Below, one piece after another: positions 8,108 through 16,196 of a stretch of DNA of 64,000 nt. The position numbers were made by a program, and so were the translations under genes. Origin of the DNA: JABSQH01 sp039177505 (GTDB lineage: Bacteria > Actinomycetota > Acidimicrobiia > Acidimicrobiales > Ilumatobacteraceae); contig JBCDFR010000010.1 in the NCBI GenBank assembly GCA_039177505.1, positions 13,361 to 77,360 of the forward strand, read 5' to 3'. Under the pieces are notes generated by a model. That model ran no database searches, had not been told where the DNA came from, and saw nothing but the letters and a program-made list of their open reading frames with translations. Each line of letters begins with the position of its first letter. The stretch's first letter is position 1.

Positions 8108-8130
8108 CCGCGACCGATACAGGAGCCACC

Positions 8131-9279
8131 ATGTCACTTGCTGAAAAGCCAACCTCGGCCGAGAACGAGTCGATGATCGGCCGTGCCGATCTCGACGATC
8201 TCGAAGCGATCCTGGCCATCTCGAACACCGAGGCCGATGAAGTCGAGCACGCGGTGAAGGACAACGCCGACGCCATCTTCACGTGGGACTACTCCCTCCA
8301 GCGTCCGCAGCTGCGCAAGTTGTACGAGAAGGCCAAGACCGGCCAATGGAATGGCACGACCGACCTCGAGTGGGACACCGATGTCGACATCGAAAAGGTC
8401 GTGTCGGGTGATCAGGTGGCGACCGCTGCCGGCATCGACCCCAACCTGTACGACGACACCGTCATCGGCCACTGGGGCGACAAGGAGTGGCTCGACTACG
8501 GCATCGAGAACCGCAAGTGGACGCTGTCGCAGTTCCTGCATGGCGAGCAGGGAGCGTTGTTGTGCACGGCCAAGATCACCGAGACCGTGCCCTGGTACGA
8601 CGCCAAGCTGTACGCCTCGACCCAGGTGGTCGACGAGGCCCGCCATGTCGAAGTGTTCGGCCGATACCTCGACGAGAAGATGGGCGGCGGCTACCAGGTC
8701 AACGCGCATCTGCGGATGCTGCTCGACGACATCATCAACGACTCGCGGTGGGACATGACCTACCTCGGGATGCAGGTGATGGTCGAAGGGCTGGCGCTCG
8801 CGGCGTTCGGCTTCATGCACCAGATGACCGAGGAGCCGTTGCTGAAGAAGCTGCTGCGGTATGTGATGAGCGATGAGGCACGCCACGTTGCGTTCGGCGT
8901 GTTGTCGCTCAAAGAGGTGTACGCCGAGATGTCCGATGCCGAGCTCAAAGAGCGCCAGGAGTTCGCCTACGAGGCAGCGGTGAGGATGCGTGACCGGTTC
9001 CTGTCTCAGGAGGTCTGGGAGCGGATGGGGGTGGCCCCCAAGGACGTGTTACCGATCGTGTTGCGCGACCCCACACGCGATCTGTTCCAGCAGATGCTGT
9101 TCTCCAAGATCGTCCCCAACTGCAAGAAGCTGGGCATCCTCGATCGCAATGACAAGTGGCTGCGCCGTCGCTTCGAGGAGATGGGTGTGATCCAGTTCGA
9201 AGACTGGGAGACCACCGACGAGGAGTTCGCCAACTTCGAACTCGGAGCAGAAGCACCGGCGTCGATCAAAGCGCACTAG
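8131..9279 (+). CDS. Ferritin-like diiron-carboxylate protein
   Basis: 382 residues, start ATG 8131 with AGGAG just upstream. A four-helix diiron site is visible: E139 (HGEQG), E169-A-R-H172 (VVDEARHVEVF), E219 (VEGLALAAF) and E249-A-R-H252 (SDEARHVAFG), the E/EXXH arrangement of ferritin-like oxidases and R2-like proteins. It probably activates O2 at a di-iron centre, but the substrate is unknown. It is followed after 46 bp by a four-Cys protein and a RiPP-type precursor. Whether it modifies that peptide is open. Confidence 0.8.
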   Translation: MSLAEKPTSAENESMIGRADLDDLEAILAISNTEADEVEHAVKDNADAIFTWDYSLQRPQLRKLYEKAKTGQWNGTTDLEWDTDVDIEKVVSGDQVATAAGIDPNLYDDTVIGHWGDKEWLDYGIENRKWTLSQFLHGEQGALLCTAKITETVPWYDAKLYASTQVVDEARHVEVFGRYLDEKMGGGYQVNAHLRMLLDDIINDSRWDMTYLGMQVMVEGLALAAFGFMHQMTEEPLLKKLLRYVMSDEARHVAFGVLSLKEVYAEMSDAELKERQEFAYEAAVRMRDRFLSQEVWERMGVAPKDVLPIVLRDPTRDLFQQMLFSKIVPNCKKLGILDRNDKWLRRRFEEMGVIQFEDWETTDEEFANFELGAEAPASIKAH

Positions 9280-9325
9280 CCGCCCTGCACGCGACCGGGC
9301 TCCGGGGCGATGTAGATTTTCGGCT

Positions 9326-9769
9326 ATGGACGAGCGGGCATCACACGCCGAGCGCAACCGACAGCTCCTTGGGTTCCTGCGGTATACACACACCGTCGAC
9401 GATGCAGTTGCAGCGGGAGCAAGCGACGCACCGCAGCTGTCGGAGCGTTCACCGACCGGTCTGATCGACGCGATTGCGGACCTCGGGTTCGAGCCGCGCG
9501 ACATCACGGGAGCCGACGCGCTGCGCTTGGGCGACCGAACGATCGAGCTCTGTGCATGCCCACACGCGGCGGCGGTCGAGGCGCCCGGTGGCGAGTTGGT
9601 GTGCGCGTACCACCGCGGCATGGTCGAAGCGCTCGCCCGCGAGTCCGGCGCAGCGGTCGCCGGTGTCGATGTGGTTCCGCCCAGCGTGGGACGATGCCAG
9701 GTACACCTGACCGACTTGCCGCTCGACGACGCAGCGGCCGACGCTTCCGACGAAAGGACGACACGATGA
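9326..9769 (+). CDS. Small four-Cys protein resembling the C-terminal domain of SufR-like regulators
   Basis: 147 residues. The central part (LIDAIADLGFEPR, then C76-A-C78-P-H80, VC93AYH96, GRC124) matches the pattern of the metal or Fe-S binding C-terminal domain of SufR/ArsR-like regulators (CP...VC..H...C). The N-terminal HTH expected in that family is absent. It overlaps the next gene by ATGA (9766-9769), so it is translationally coupled to the NHLP-type precursor. It could bind a metal or cluster as a chaperone or sensor. The function is inferred only from the motif. Confidence 0.6.
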   Translation: MDERASHAERNRQLLGFLRYTHTVDDAVAAGASDAPQLSERSPTGLIDAIADLGFEPRDITGADALRLGDRTIELCACPHAAAVEAPGGELVCAYHRGMVEALARESGAAVAGVDVVPPSVGRCQVHLTDLPLDDAAADASDERTTR

Positions 9770-10302
9770 GTTCGCTCGAAGCGCTGCACCAAGTCCATCA
9801 ACGGGCGCTGGTTGACGCCACGTTCCGGCAACGATTGGTCGACGAACCTGGAGCTGTGCTGCGCGAGGCACAGGTCGAGCTGCCCGACGATGTCGAGGAG
9901 ATCATCGTCATCGAAGAACGCGACGGCGAGGCGGTGTTCCCCATCCCTAGCCAGGACAAACTCCCGAGCGCTCTCGAGGACGCGGAGCTGCCCGACGGAG
10001 CCGCACGCGAGATGCACCGGCGTCTTCGCCACGAGCCAGAATTTCGTGCACGCCTTGAGGCCCACCCTGCTGAGGCACTCGCCGAGGTCGGAGTGGTGAT
10101 GCCGGCTGGCGTGATGATTCGCACCGTGTCCACGTCATCGACCCGACCCGTGATCGTGCTCCCTCCGATGGAGCCCGAGAAACGAGAGCTCACCGACGAT
10201 GAGTTTGCCGCGGTGGCCGGCGGCGGAATTGTCGCTGACATCGAAAGCGCCTTGTGCGCCTGCGGCTCGCAGCTGTTCACCTGCGCGACGCGGCGGTACT
10301 GA
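9766..10302 (+). CDS. NHLP-type RiPP precursor peptide with duplicated leader domain
   Basis: 178 residues. Two consecutive segments resemble the nitrile-hydratase-alpha-like leader (NHLP): about 17-65 (FRQRLVDEPGAVLREAQVEL ...) and 85-135 (FRARLEAHPAEALAEVGVVM ...). Then comes LTDDEFAAVAGGG, the acidic helix plus double-glycine site cut by C39-type peptidases. The remaining tail of 24 residues (155-178) has Cys164, Cys166 and Cys173 with several Ser/Thr and ends in RRY, a plausible core peptide. No YcaO, LanM, radical SAM or C39 transporter lies nearby, so it is orphaned or matured in trans. AAAGGA precedes the ATG. Confidence 0.8.
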   Translation: MSSLEALHQVHQRALVDATFRQRLVDEPGAVLREAQVELPDDVEEIIVIEERDGEAVFPIPSQDKLPSALEDAELPDGAAREMHRRLRHEPEFRARLEAHPAEALAEVGVVMPAGVMIRTVSTSSTRPVIVLPPMEPEKRELTDDEFAAVAGGGIVADIESALCACGSQLFTCATRRY

Positions 10303-10480
10303 GGCGCTCGGGCGCAATCTGCACAACGTCGGAATCGGTTCTCCAACGAGCAAGCCAAGCGCCGTCGCCGATCGTCCGATTTCGTTCGCGGTCGATGTCG
10401 GGCCGCGGATCGATCGATCCCGTTGGGCCCCGTTCGCGGTCGTCGCCGTGTTGGTTGGGTCGTGGCGGATCTCGTCCTCG

Positions 10481-10705
10481 GATGGTGTGAACGACCTACT
10501 CGCTGCCGGTGGGCGGATCGCTGACGTTGGACGCGGACACGGCGTCTTGTTTGTCGCATTGGCCGCGTCGTACCCCGAAGCACGCGTCGAGGGATTCGAC
10601 CTCCACCCTGCATCGATCGACGAGGAGCTTCGGCGAGCGCGCCGCGCCGGTGTCGATGATCGGGCGCGATTCGCCAGTGCGTCTGTCGGTCAGTTCACGG
10701 ACCGC
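10481..10705 (+). pseudogene. Fragment of a class I SAM-dependent methyltransferase
   Basis: One frame encodes about 75 residues unmistakably like SAM-methyltransferase motifs I-II: GGRIADVGRGHGVLFVALA, then YPEARVEGFDLHPASIDE and GVDDRARF. The family norm is DVGCGHG, so the Cys has become Arg. Sequence before and after the segment has no methyltransferase similarity and no sensible start, and the next gene begins at 10722. It is a decayed internal fragment, perhaps of a tailoring enzyme for the neighbouring peptide. Confidence 0.7.
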
Positions 10706-10721
10706 TACTACCCTCGCCTCG

Positions 10722-11810
10722 GTGAGTCTCGGTCCGGCACACCTCGACCCTGCCACCTGGCTGGTGGCAGGGGGTCGTCCGTCCGGCGCAGGGCGGCCCA
10801 CCAACCATCCCATCGTCGCTGCGTCCACGTTCGAACACGGCGCTGACAGGGTCTACAGCCGCAACGATGCAACCGCCGCCTGGGAAGCGCTCGAAGAGGT
10901 GCTCGGTGGACTCGAGCGAGGTGAGGCGGTGGTCTTCGGGTCGGGGATGGCGGCGGCGAGCGCGATGCTCGATCAGCTTCCCGTCGGCGCGCGGATCGTT
11001 CTCCCCGATGGTTGCTACCACGGCGTCAGCCAGGCAGCTCAGGGCGGCGCCGATGCCGGACGGTGGACCGTGGACGTGCTGCCCATGGACGACACCGCGG
11101 CGTGGGTTGCCGCCCGAGCCTCGGCCGACCTGGTGTGGGCGGAGAGTCCGACGAATCCGCTGCTGACCGTTGCCGACCTGCGCGCGATCGGCGCGGCCGA
11201 GCGCCCCACCTCAGGATTGTTCGTCGTCGACAACACGCTGGCCACCGCACTTCGCCAGCAACCGCTCGACCTCGGCGCGGACGTCGTTCTGCAGTCGACC
11301 ACGAAGTTCATCGGTGGCCACAGCGATCTACTGGGCGGCGTGCTGACCACCCGATCGGCCGACCTGGCTGCAGCGTTCCGGACGAGCCGTAGCGTGCTCG
11401 GTTCGACTCCGGGTGCCCTCGAAACGTTCCTCGCCTTGCGGGGTGTCCGCACGATGGCGATGCGGCTGGAGACCGCCGAGACCTCTGCCGCAGTACTTTC
11501 CGAACGCCTTGCTGCGCACGACTCGGTGCTCACGACGCGGTATCCAGGCTTGGGAGCGATGGTCAGCTTCGACGTTGCGAACGCGGCGACCGCCGACGCA
11601 GTCTGCGAGCGGCTGCAGGTGATCCGGCACGCAACAAGCCTTGGCGGTGTCGAGTCATTGATCGAGCGCCGCAGTCGCTACTCCGATTCCGTGCCCGCCG
11701 GGTTGTTGCGCCTCAGCGTCGGTTGCGAACACGTCGAGGATCTCTGGGCCGATCTCGATCGTGCACTGAGCGGGAGCACCGCAACGAGTACGCCGCCGAC
11801 GACGGCCTGA
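10722..11810 (+). CDS. Cys/Met metabolism PLP-dependent enzyme (cystathionine gamma-lyase/synthase-like)
   Basis: 362 residues from GTG 10722. The fold-type I Cys/Met family is recognised from VFGSGMAAASAML, the SPTNPLL loop, VVDNTLATAL, the PLP Lys in QSTTKFIGGHSDLLGG and the C-terminal RLSVGCEHVEDLWADL. It would carry out gamma- or beta-elimination/replacement on a sulfur amino acid. The reaction cannot be fixed from sequence. Position directly behind the peptide precursor and methyltransferase remnant may be chance. Confidence 0.85.
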   Translation: MSLGPAHLDPATWLVAGGRPSGAGRPTNHPIVAASTFEHGADRVYSRNDATAAWEALEEVLGGLERGEAVVFGSGMAAASAMLDQLPVGARIVLPDGCYHGVSQAAQGGADAGRWTVDVLPMDDTAAWVAARASADLVWAESPTNPLLTVADLRAIGAAERPTSGLFVVDNTLATALRQQPLDLGADVVLQSTTKFIGGHSDLLGGVLTTRSADLAAAFRTSRSVLGSTPGALETFLALRGVRTMAMRLETAETSAAVLSERLAAHDSVLTTRYPGLGAMVSFDVANAATADAVCERLQVIRHATSLGGVESLIERRSRYSDSVPAGLLRLSVGCEHVEDLWADLDRALSGSTATSTPPTTA

Positions 11811-11883
11811 CCGGAGGACGCTTCGGTGTGCTCGCCCCACGGCGCTCATCGACGCTCGAATCAATCTGTGGTTCCATGTCACC

Positions 11884-12293
11884 GTGAAGCGCGCCGTGCT
11901 GATGCTCGTCGTGCTCGTCGTCGCGTCGTGTAGCAACGACGGCGGGAACTCGTCGGATTCGAGGGCGCCCGCCGACTCGGTGCTCTCGACGACCGAGGCT
12001 CCAGCCGACGAGGCAGCGCAGTCGGCCGGCCTTCCGGCCGAGTGTGTGATGCCGCCATACGACGTCGAGATCCGCACAGCGGCAACTGGCCCGAATGAGA
12101 CGTTCACCGTTGTCGACGCGGAGGACAACGGACTCGGCGTGCGTGCGATGGGGTCACCACCGACACCAGCGTCAACTCCACCGGCAGCGGCGAGGTCCTT
12201 TACGCGAACGACGAGTACGTCTGCGCCGATCTCACCATCGAGAGCGAATTCGGGTTCCAATTCAGCGGTGTCGTGACCGCCCGCGTCCGCTGA
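11884..12293 (+). pseudogene. Small lipoprotein gene with a one-base frameshift
   Basis: From GTG 11884 the frame gives a signal peptide with lipobox VASC and a Ser/Asp-rich start, runs to about 12150, then loses protein character. The frame one base back continues convincingly (VTTDTSVNSTGSGEVLYAND, VCADLTIESEFGFQFSG) to TGA 12291-12293. One missing base at GATGGGGTC (12147-12155) explains both. No known family is recognised. It may be a recent pseudogene or a sequencing error. Confidence 0.6.
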
Positions 12294-12626
12294 TCACGTC
12301 GGCGGTGCTCATCTGGGGTGAACGTCCGCGATTATCTCGGGATTGCCGCCTCGAGGAGTACTCGATGGCGAAGCAGCCACGCCGCAGACCGAGTCCGCCA
12401 CGCGATGCCCCAGGTGATCGGGTATCGGTTGGGTTCGGTCCCGGAAACGGTGTCAGGAGTGATGTCGTGCTCGATCGCTTCGTTGGCGGCACCGACAAGG
12501 GCGACCTCGATCATCTTGTCGACGAAGCCGATACTCGTCTGACCTCACGGTGTCGAACTCGGCGACGTGCAGACTGATCTGTAGCGGCGCAGCATCGGGC
12601 ATTCAGCGGGCGCCGCCCGACTGCCG
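12294..12626. other. Gap of 333 bp with no convincing gene
   Basis: Open frames here are short and lack family motifs. A 60-codon minus-strand frame (12332-12514) contains a plausible-looking stretch, MIEVALVGAANEAIEHDI, but has no ribosome binding site or recognisable homology. It could be a gene relic. I see no strong hairpin or promoter. Confidence 0.4.
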
Positions 12627-13274
12627 CTACCGCGGTTCGCCGTCCAGGGAGCGCGCCATCAGCTCGATCATCCGTTGCGGAGCACCGTCGGTAGCCGAGA
12701 GCCCCTCGACAACTCCCGCCCGGTCTGCCGCGGATCGGTTCGCATTCAGTTTCTGCTTCGCCTCGATCCGTTCGAGTGACACCGACACCCCGACGATCGC
12801 GTCGAGTTGGCGGTCGATGAAGTCGATCGGCGCATCGCTCACGGCCCATCGATGTGACCCGTCGGTGCGCCGTGTCTCGTGCCGGTCTGTGAGCGTCCGC
12901 ACCAGGTCCGACAGCCACGCCTTGTCGGCGTGGACTCGGGCCACGCCGTGCACGTGGACCGCCTCGTAGTTCCACGTCGGTACGACGCGACCGTCGTTCT
13001 GTTGTTTGGATGGATACCAGCTCGGTGAGACGTAGCTCTCGGAGGTAACGGCAATCACTACGGCGCGGCTGCCATCGAGACGTTCCCACTGAGTGTTCGC
13101 CCGGGCGACGTGCCCGGCGAGATGACCCGCCTCGTGGTCGACGATCATCGGGAGGCTGGTGACCTCGAACCCAACTTCCGTCGTAGACGAGACCAGATGG
13201 ACGAGCGGTGCAGCCTCGAGCATCTCGAGCGCGGCCTGCTCGTCATCGACCCGATCGGACGGCCTCGCATACAC
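12627..13274 (-). CDS. FMN-binding PaiB-family protein
   Basis: 215 residues from GTG 13274 (V/MYARPSD). PaiB-family features are clear: MIVDHEAGHLAGHVARANTQ, AVVIAVTSESYVSPSWYPSK and VPTWNYEAVHVHGVARVH, the split-barrel flavin site. The family is annotated as a negative regulator of protease genes, but members bind FMN and may be flavin oxidoreductases. It stands alone between a lipoprotein relic and a branched-chain aminotransferase on the same strand. Confidence 0.9.
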   Translation of the reverse strand: MYARPSDRVDDEQAALEMLEAAPLVHLVSSTTEVGFEVTSLPMIVDHEAGHLAGHVARANTQWERLDGSRAVVIAVTSESYVSPSWYPSKQQNDGRVVPTWNYEAVHVHGVARVHADKAWLSDLVRTLTDRHETRRTDGSHRWAVSDAPIDFIDRQLDAIVGVSVSLERIEAKQKLNANRSAADRAGVVEGLSATDGAPQRMIELMARSLDGEPR

Positions 13275-13389
13275 CTCTGCATCTCAGCATCACGCGCACC
13301 TAGGGAGCAAGACCGTTCCGAGCGGTGAGCTGGCGGGTACGTGGTGTCGCGCTAGCCGCCGAGCCGTGCTGTCGATGATCGAGGCCCGG

Positions 13390-14412
13390 TCACGGCGGGT
13401 CGACCGGGGTAAGCCAGCCTTCCGGTGCTGAGCGGACGGCGGTCTGTATCTCGGTGAGGACGTCGAGCAGGCGCACGGTTGTTGTACCGATCTCACCGGT
13501 GCCGACAGGGACACGCCCGCCGTCGACGAGGATTGCCCCCACCGCAGCCAGTCCCGCGGCGGTGCCTGACAGCGCGATCTCGCCGTCGGGTCGTGCAGCG
13601 ACGGCGGTGAGATCGTCGACGGTGATCGTCTGCTCGCTCACCTCGTAGCCGAGGTCCGCCGCAATCTGCAGGATCGAGTGGCGGGTTACGCCGTCGAGAA
13701 ACGCACTCGTCAACGCAGGGGTGACGACCCGCCGGCTGTCGAGCAGCATCACGTTTGACGCGCCGGTCTCTTCGATCCGTCCGCCCGGAGCGAAGAGCAC
13801 TTGGTCGGCGCCGTGCTCGCGGGCAACTTGCGTTGTGCCGAGCGCCATCACGTAGTTGGCCCCTGCCTTGACCGCACCGAATTGCGGCGTCGTCCTCGGC
13901 TGTTCGGTCTCGACCTTGACCGTCAGCGGCCGACCGCCGCCAGCGAAGTACGACCCGACCGGACTGGCCAAGACGTACAGCAATGCCTCCGTGCTGGGGC
14001 TCGCCGCCGATCCCACGTTCGACTCGGTGCCGAGCAGCGTCGGTCGCAGGTACAGCGACCCGGGTGGGTCCGGGACGATGTCCTCGCACGCGGCGACGAC
14101 ATCGATGATCATCTGCGACACGAGGTCGACCGGCGGCACGGGCAGCACGACCGCGCTGGCGGAGGTCTGGAGCCGCGCGGCATGACGCTGTAGCTGGAAG
14201 ATTCGGACCACGCCGTCGACCCCGCGATGGGCCTTGAGTCCTTCGAAGCATGCGCTGCCGTAGTGCAGTGCATGGGTCGCCGGGTGCAGCGACAGCGGCG
14301 CCAGGCCGGTCAGCTCGGGCGTGGTCCAGGCGCCGTCGCTCCAGTGGGCCACGCTCATGTGTTCGCCGAACGTTGTTCCGAACGGCGCAGGTGGGACGTG
14401 GGGATTCGTCAC
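13390..14412 (-). CDS. ilvE: Branched-chain amino acid aminotransferase
   Basis: 340 residues, fold-type IV PLP enzyme. HYGSACFEGLKAHRG near the N-terminus, the PLP Lys in GAVKAGANYVMALG, and EETGASNVMLLDS are BCAT motifs. It interconverts Leu/Ile/Val with their 2-keto acids. The likely start is GTG 14412 (MTNPHVPPAPFG). It is not in an ilv operon here, so a paralogue or a role in amino acid supply is possible. The divergent membrane-protein gene starts 114 bp away. Confidence 0.9.
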   Translation of the reverse strand: MTNPHVPPAPFGTTFGEHMSVAHWSDGAWTTPELTGLAPLSLHPATHALHYGSACFEGLKAHRGVDGVVRIFQLQRHAARLQTSASAVVLPVPPVDLVSQMIIDVVAACEDIVPDPPGSLYLRPTLLGTESNVGSAASPSTEALLYVLASPVGSYFAGGGRPLTVKVETEQPRTTPQFGAVKAGANYVMALGTTQVAREHGADQVLFAPGGRIEETGASNVMLLDSRRVVTPALTSAFLDGVTRHSILQIAADLGYEVSEQTITVDDLTAVAARPDGEIALSGTAAGLAAVGAILVDGGRVPVGTGEIGTTTVRLLDVLTEIQTAVRSAPEGWLTPVDPP

Positions 14413-14525
14413 CTCTACAGCGTCGCACCTCTGGCCGACCCCCGAAGAAGTGGTTCAACGCGGAGTTCGCGAACGGAAGAAGAACGACAGCGCAGGATGT
14501 GAGATCCCGGCGTACCGTCATCCCA

Positions 14526-15611
14526 GTGATCGAGATTGCTGCGTCTACGCCAGCGATGCCGCGTCGTCGCCGGGCGCGTGCTCTCCAGGTCGTCGCCGCC
14601 GTCGCGATGATGGGCGTGCTCGGTGCCGCGGTGTGGTGGCAACGAGACACAGTGGGCGCATCGATCGACGAACTCGGGCAGATGGCGCCCGTCGTCGTTG
14701 TCGGTCTGCTCTTCCTCGGTATCGGCGAGCGTTGGCTGCGGGCCGACACGCTGCGCAGTCTGTTGCTCGACCCGCATGCGCCGAGCTTCAGCCAGGCCCT
14801 GACGATCCACGACGTCGGGGCCGCCGCCAGCAAGGGTGTGCCCCTTGGCGGCCCGCTCTCGCTGGCGCTGCGATGGTCGATCGCCCGCGACGTGGCGATC
14901 TCCGGTGACCGCTTGGCATCGGCCCTGGTCGCATACGGCGTCGCGACCACGTTTGCGACGTGGTTGCTCCCCTTCTGCTGGTTGCTGGTCGACGTCGCCC
15001 AACGGTCACCCACTTCCACCGATGTCGTCGGCCTTGCCGTGTGCGCAACCGTGCTCGTCGGATCTGCTCTGTTCTGGGCGGTGGTTCTCTCCAGCCAACG
15101 GGCGATGGAGTGGATCGACTCGCTCACGGCGTGGCTCTGGCGACCGCTCGCACGGCGCAGCGATCGCGCCGCGCACTTTGATCCGGTGTCGCGGCTCGCC
15201 GAGATCCGCACCTCGTTGCGCACAACGGCGCGCCGGCCAGGTGGGCTGGTGGCGCGCACGGTGCTGATCCAGTGCTGTGGCGCAATGATCTTGTACATCG
15301 CACTGCGCGGTGTCGGGGTCGGCGGCGAGTTGGGCATGGTCGAGTTCGCCCGCGTCTACTTCGTCGTCACGCTGTTGAGTTCGTTCGTTCCGGTTCCCGG
15401 TGGTGTGGGAGTGGTCGAAGCCGGTCTCACGGCGGCGCTGGTCAGCGCCGGCGTACCGACGGCGTCGGCGCTCGGAGCGGTCCTCGTGTACCGGTTGCTG
15501 ACGTACGTCGCCCCGATCATGGTCGGCGCCGCGCTGTATGCGGTGTGGCGCCTGCGGCGTACGGTCGCCGTGTCGACCGCATCGTCATCACTTGTGTCCT
15601 CCAGCAGCTGA
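14526..15611 (+). CDS. Flippase-like integral membrane protein (LPG synthase TM / UPF0104 family)
   Basis: 361 residues with about eight hydrophobic helices. FVPVPGGVGVVEAGLTAALVSAG near the C-terminus (split over two helices) and SKGVPLGGPLSLALR in the first half are hallmarks of the lysylphosphatidylglycerol synthase membrane domain. No soluble aminoacyltransferase domain follows, so this is the flippase-like half only. The start GTG 14526 is the best choice because earlier in-frame codons lack the membrane pattern. It precedes the candidate selenoprotein by 39 bp and may be co-transcribed. Confidence 0.8.
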   Translation: MIEIAASTPAMPRRRRARALQVVAAVAMMGVLGAAVWWQRDTVGASIDELGQMAPVVVVGLLFLGIGERWLRADTLRSLLLDPHAPSFSQALTIHDVGAAASKGVPLGGPLSLALRWSIARDVAISGDRLASALVAYGVATTFATWLLPFCWLLVDVAQRSPTSTDVVGLAVCATVLVGSALFWAVVLSSQRAMEWIDSLTAWLWRPLARRSDRAAHFDPVSRLAEIRTSLRTTARRPGGLVARTVLIQCCGAMILYIALRGVGVGGELGMVEFARVYFVVTLLSSFVPVPGGVGVVEAGLTAALVSAGVPTASALGAVLVYRLLTYVAPIMVGAALYAVWRLRRTVAVSTASSSLVSSSS

Positions 15612-15650
15612 ACACAGCATGTGCCGACGTACGCCAGCAGAATTCGGCTC

Positions 15651-16196
15651 ATGAGCGCAGTTCCGCCCGACGTACTCGACCGACCTGTCGAGGGCTTCCG
15701 GTTGGACGGCGCCACGACGTTGCGCGAGATCAGCTCGCGTGAGCCGACGCTGCTCGTGTTCCTCCGTCACTTCGGTTGACTGTTTCCCAAGGAGGTCATT
15801 CACGACCTCACGCTGGCCGCCGTGCGCGACCGCTCCATTCCCCGCCCTGTGTTCATCGTGATGGCTGATGCCGTTGCCGGGGAACGTTACGTCGACGCGT
15901 ACACACCACCGGAGGCGGCCGATACCGCGGCCGGGATTGCTGACCCAGACCAGGTGCTCCATCGCATGTTCGAGGTACCACGGGGCGGCTGGCGGGAGAT
16001 GTTCGGACTCCGCTCATGGGCCGCCGGTATCCGTGCCACGCTGCGGGGCAAGACCGTTGGTGCCAAGGTCGGTGATGGGTGGACACTGCCGACGTGGGTC
16101 GTGCTCGACGACGCTGAGATGACATGGCGGTGGGTCGGAACGCACGCGGGCGATCGGCCCGACCTCGGTGACGTCCCTCGTTCCAGGGCGGCATGA
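15651..16196 (+). CDS. Peroxiredoxin-like (AhpC-TSA_2) protein with in-frame UGA: candidate selenoprotein
   Basis: Reading through TGA 15777-15779 gives 181 residues: FLRHFG-(UGA)-LFPKEVIHDL, then a thioredoxin-fold body (RPVFIVMADAVAGERYVDAY ... VGDGWTLPTWVVLDD). In the family this spot is the redox Cys of FLRHFGCxFC, and selenocysteine is known at this site in SelL-like relatives. Here the second Cys is Pro. The frame stays open and conserved for 138 codons after the UGA and overlaps the next gene by ATGA, which argues the whole is translated. No selA/selB or tRNA-Sec is in the window. The alternative is a nonsense mutation. Confidence 0.6.
15786..15812 (+). promoter_or_regulatory. Candidate SECIS hairpin downstream of the in-frame UGA
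   Basis: GAGGTC (15792-15797) pairs perfectly with GACCTC (15804-15809) around the loop ATTCAC, whose first base is 19 nt after the UGA. Bacterial SECIS loops are expected about 16-37 nt downstream, so the spacing fits. The loop lacks the usual G in its first two bases unless the stem is shortened, which weakens the call. Confidence 0.35.

Noticed and set aside
8131..9279. Ribonucleotide reductase beta subunit
   Set aside because: The diiron ligands fit the wider ferritin-like group, but no nrdA/nrdE partner or C-terminal interaction tail is present.
12332..12514. 60-codon minus-strand ORF
   Set aside because: No homology recognised, no ribosome binding site, and it does not continue into a sensible domain; left as part of an empty gap.
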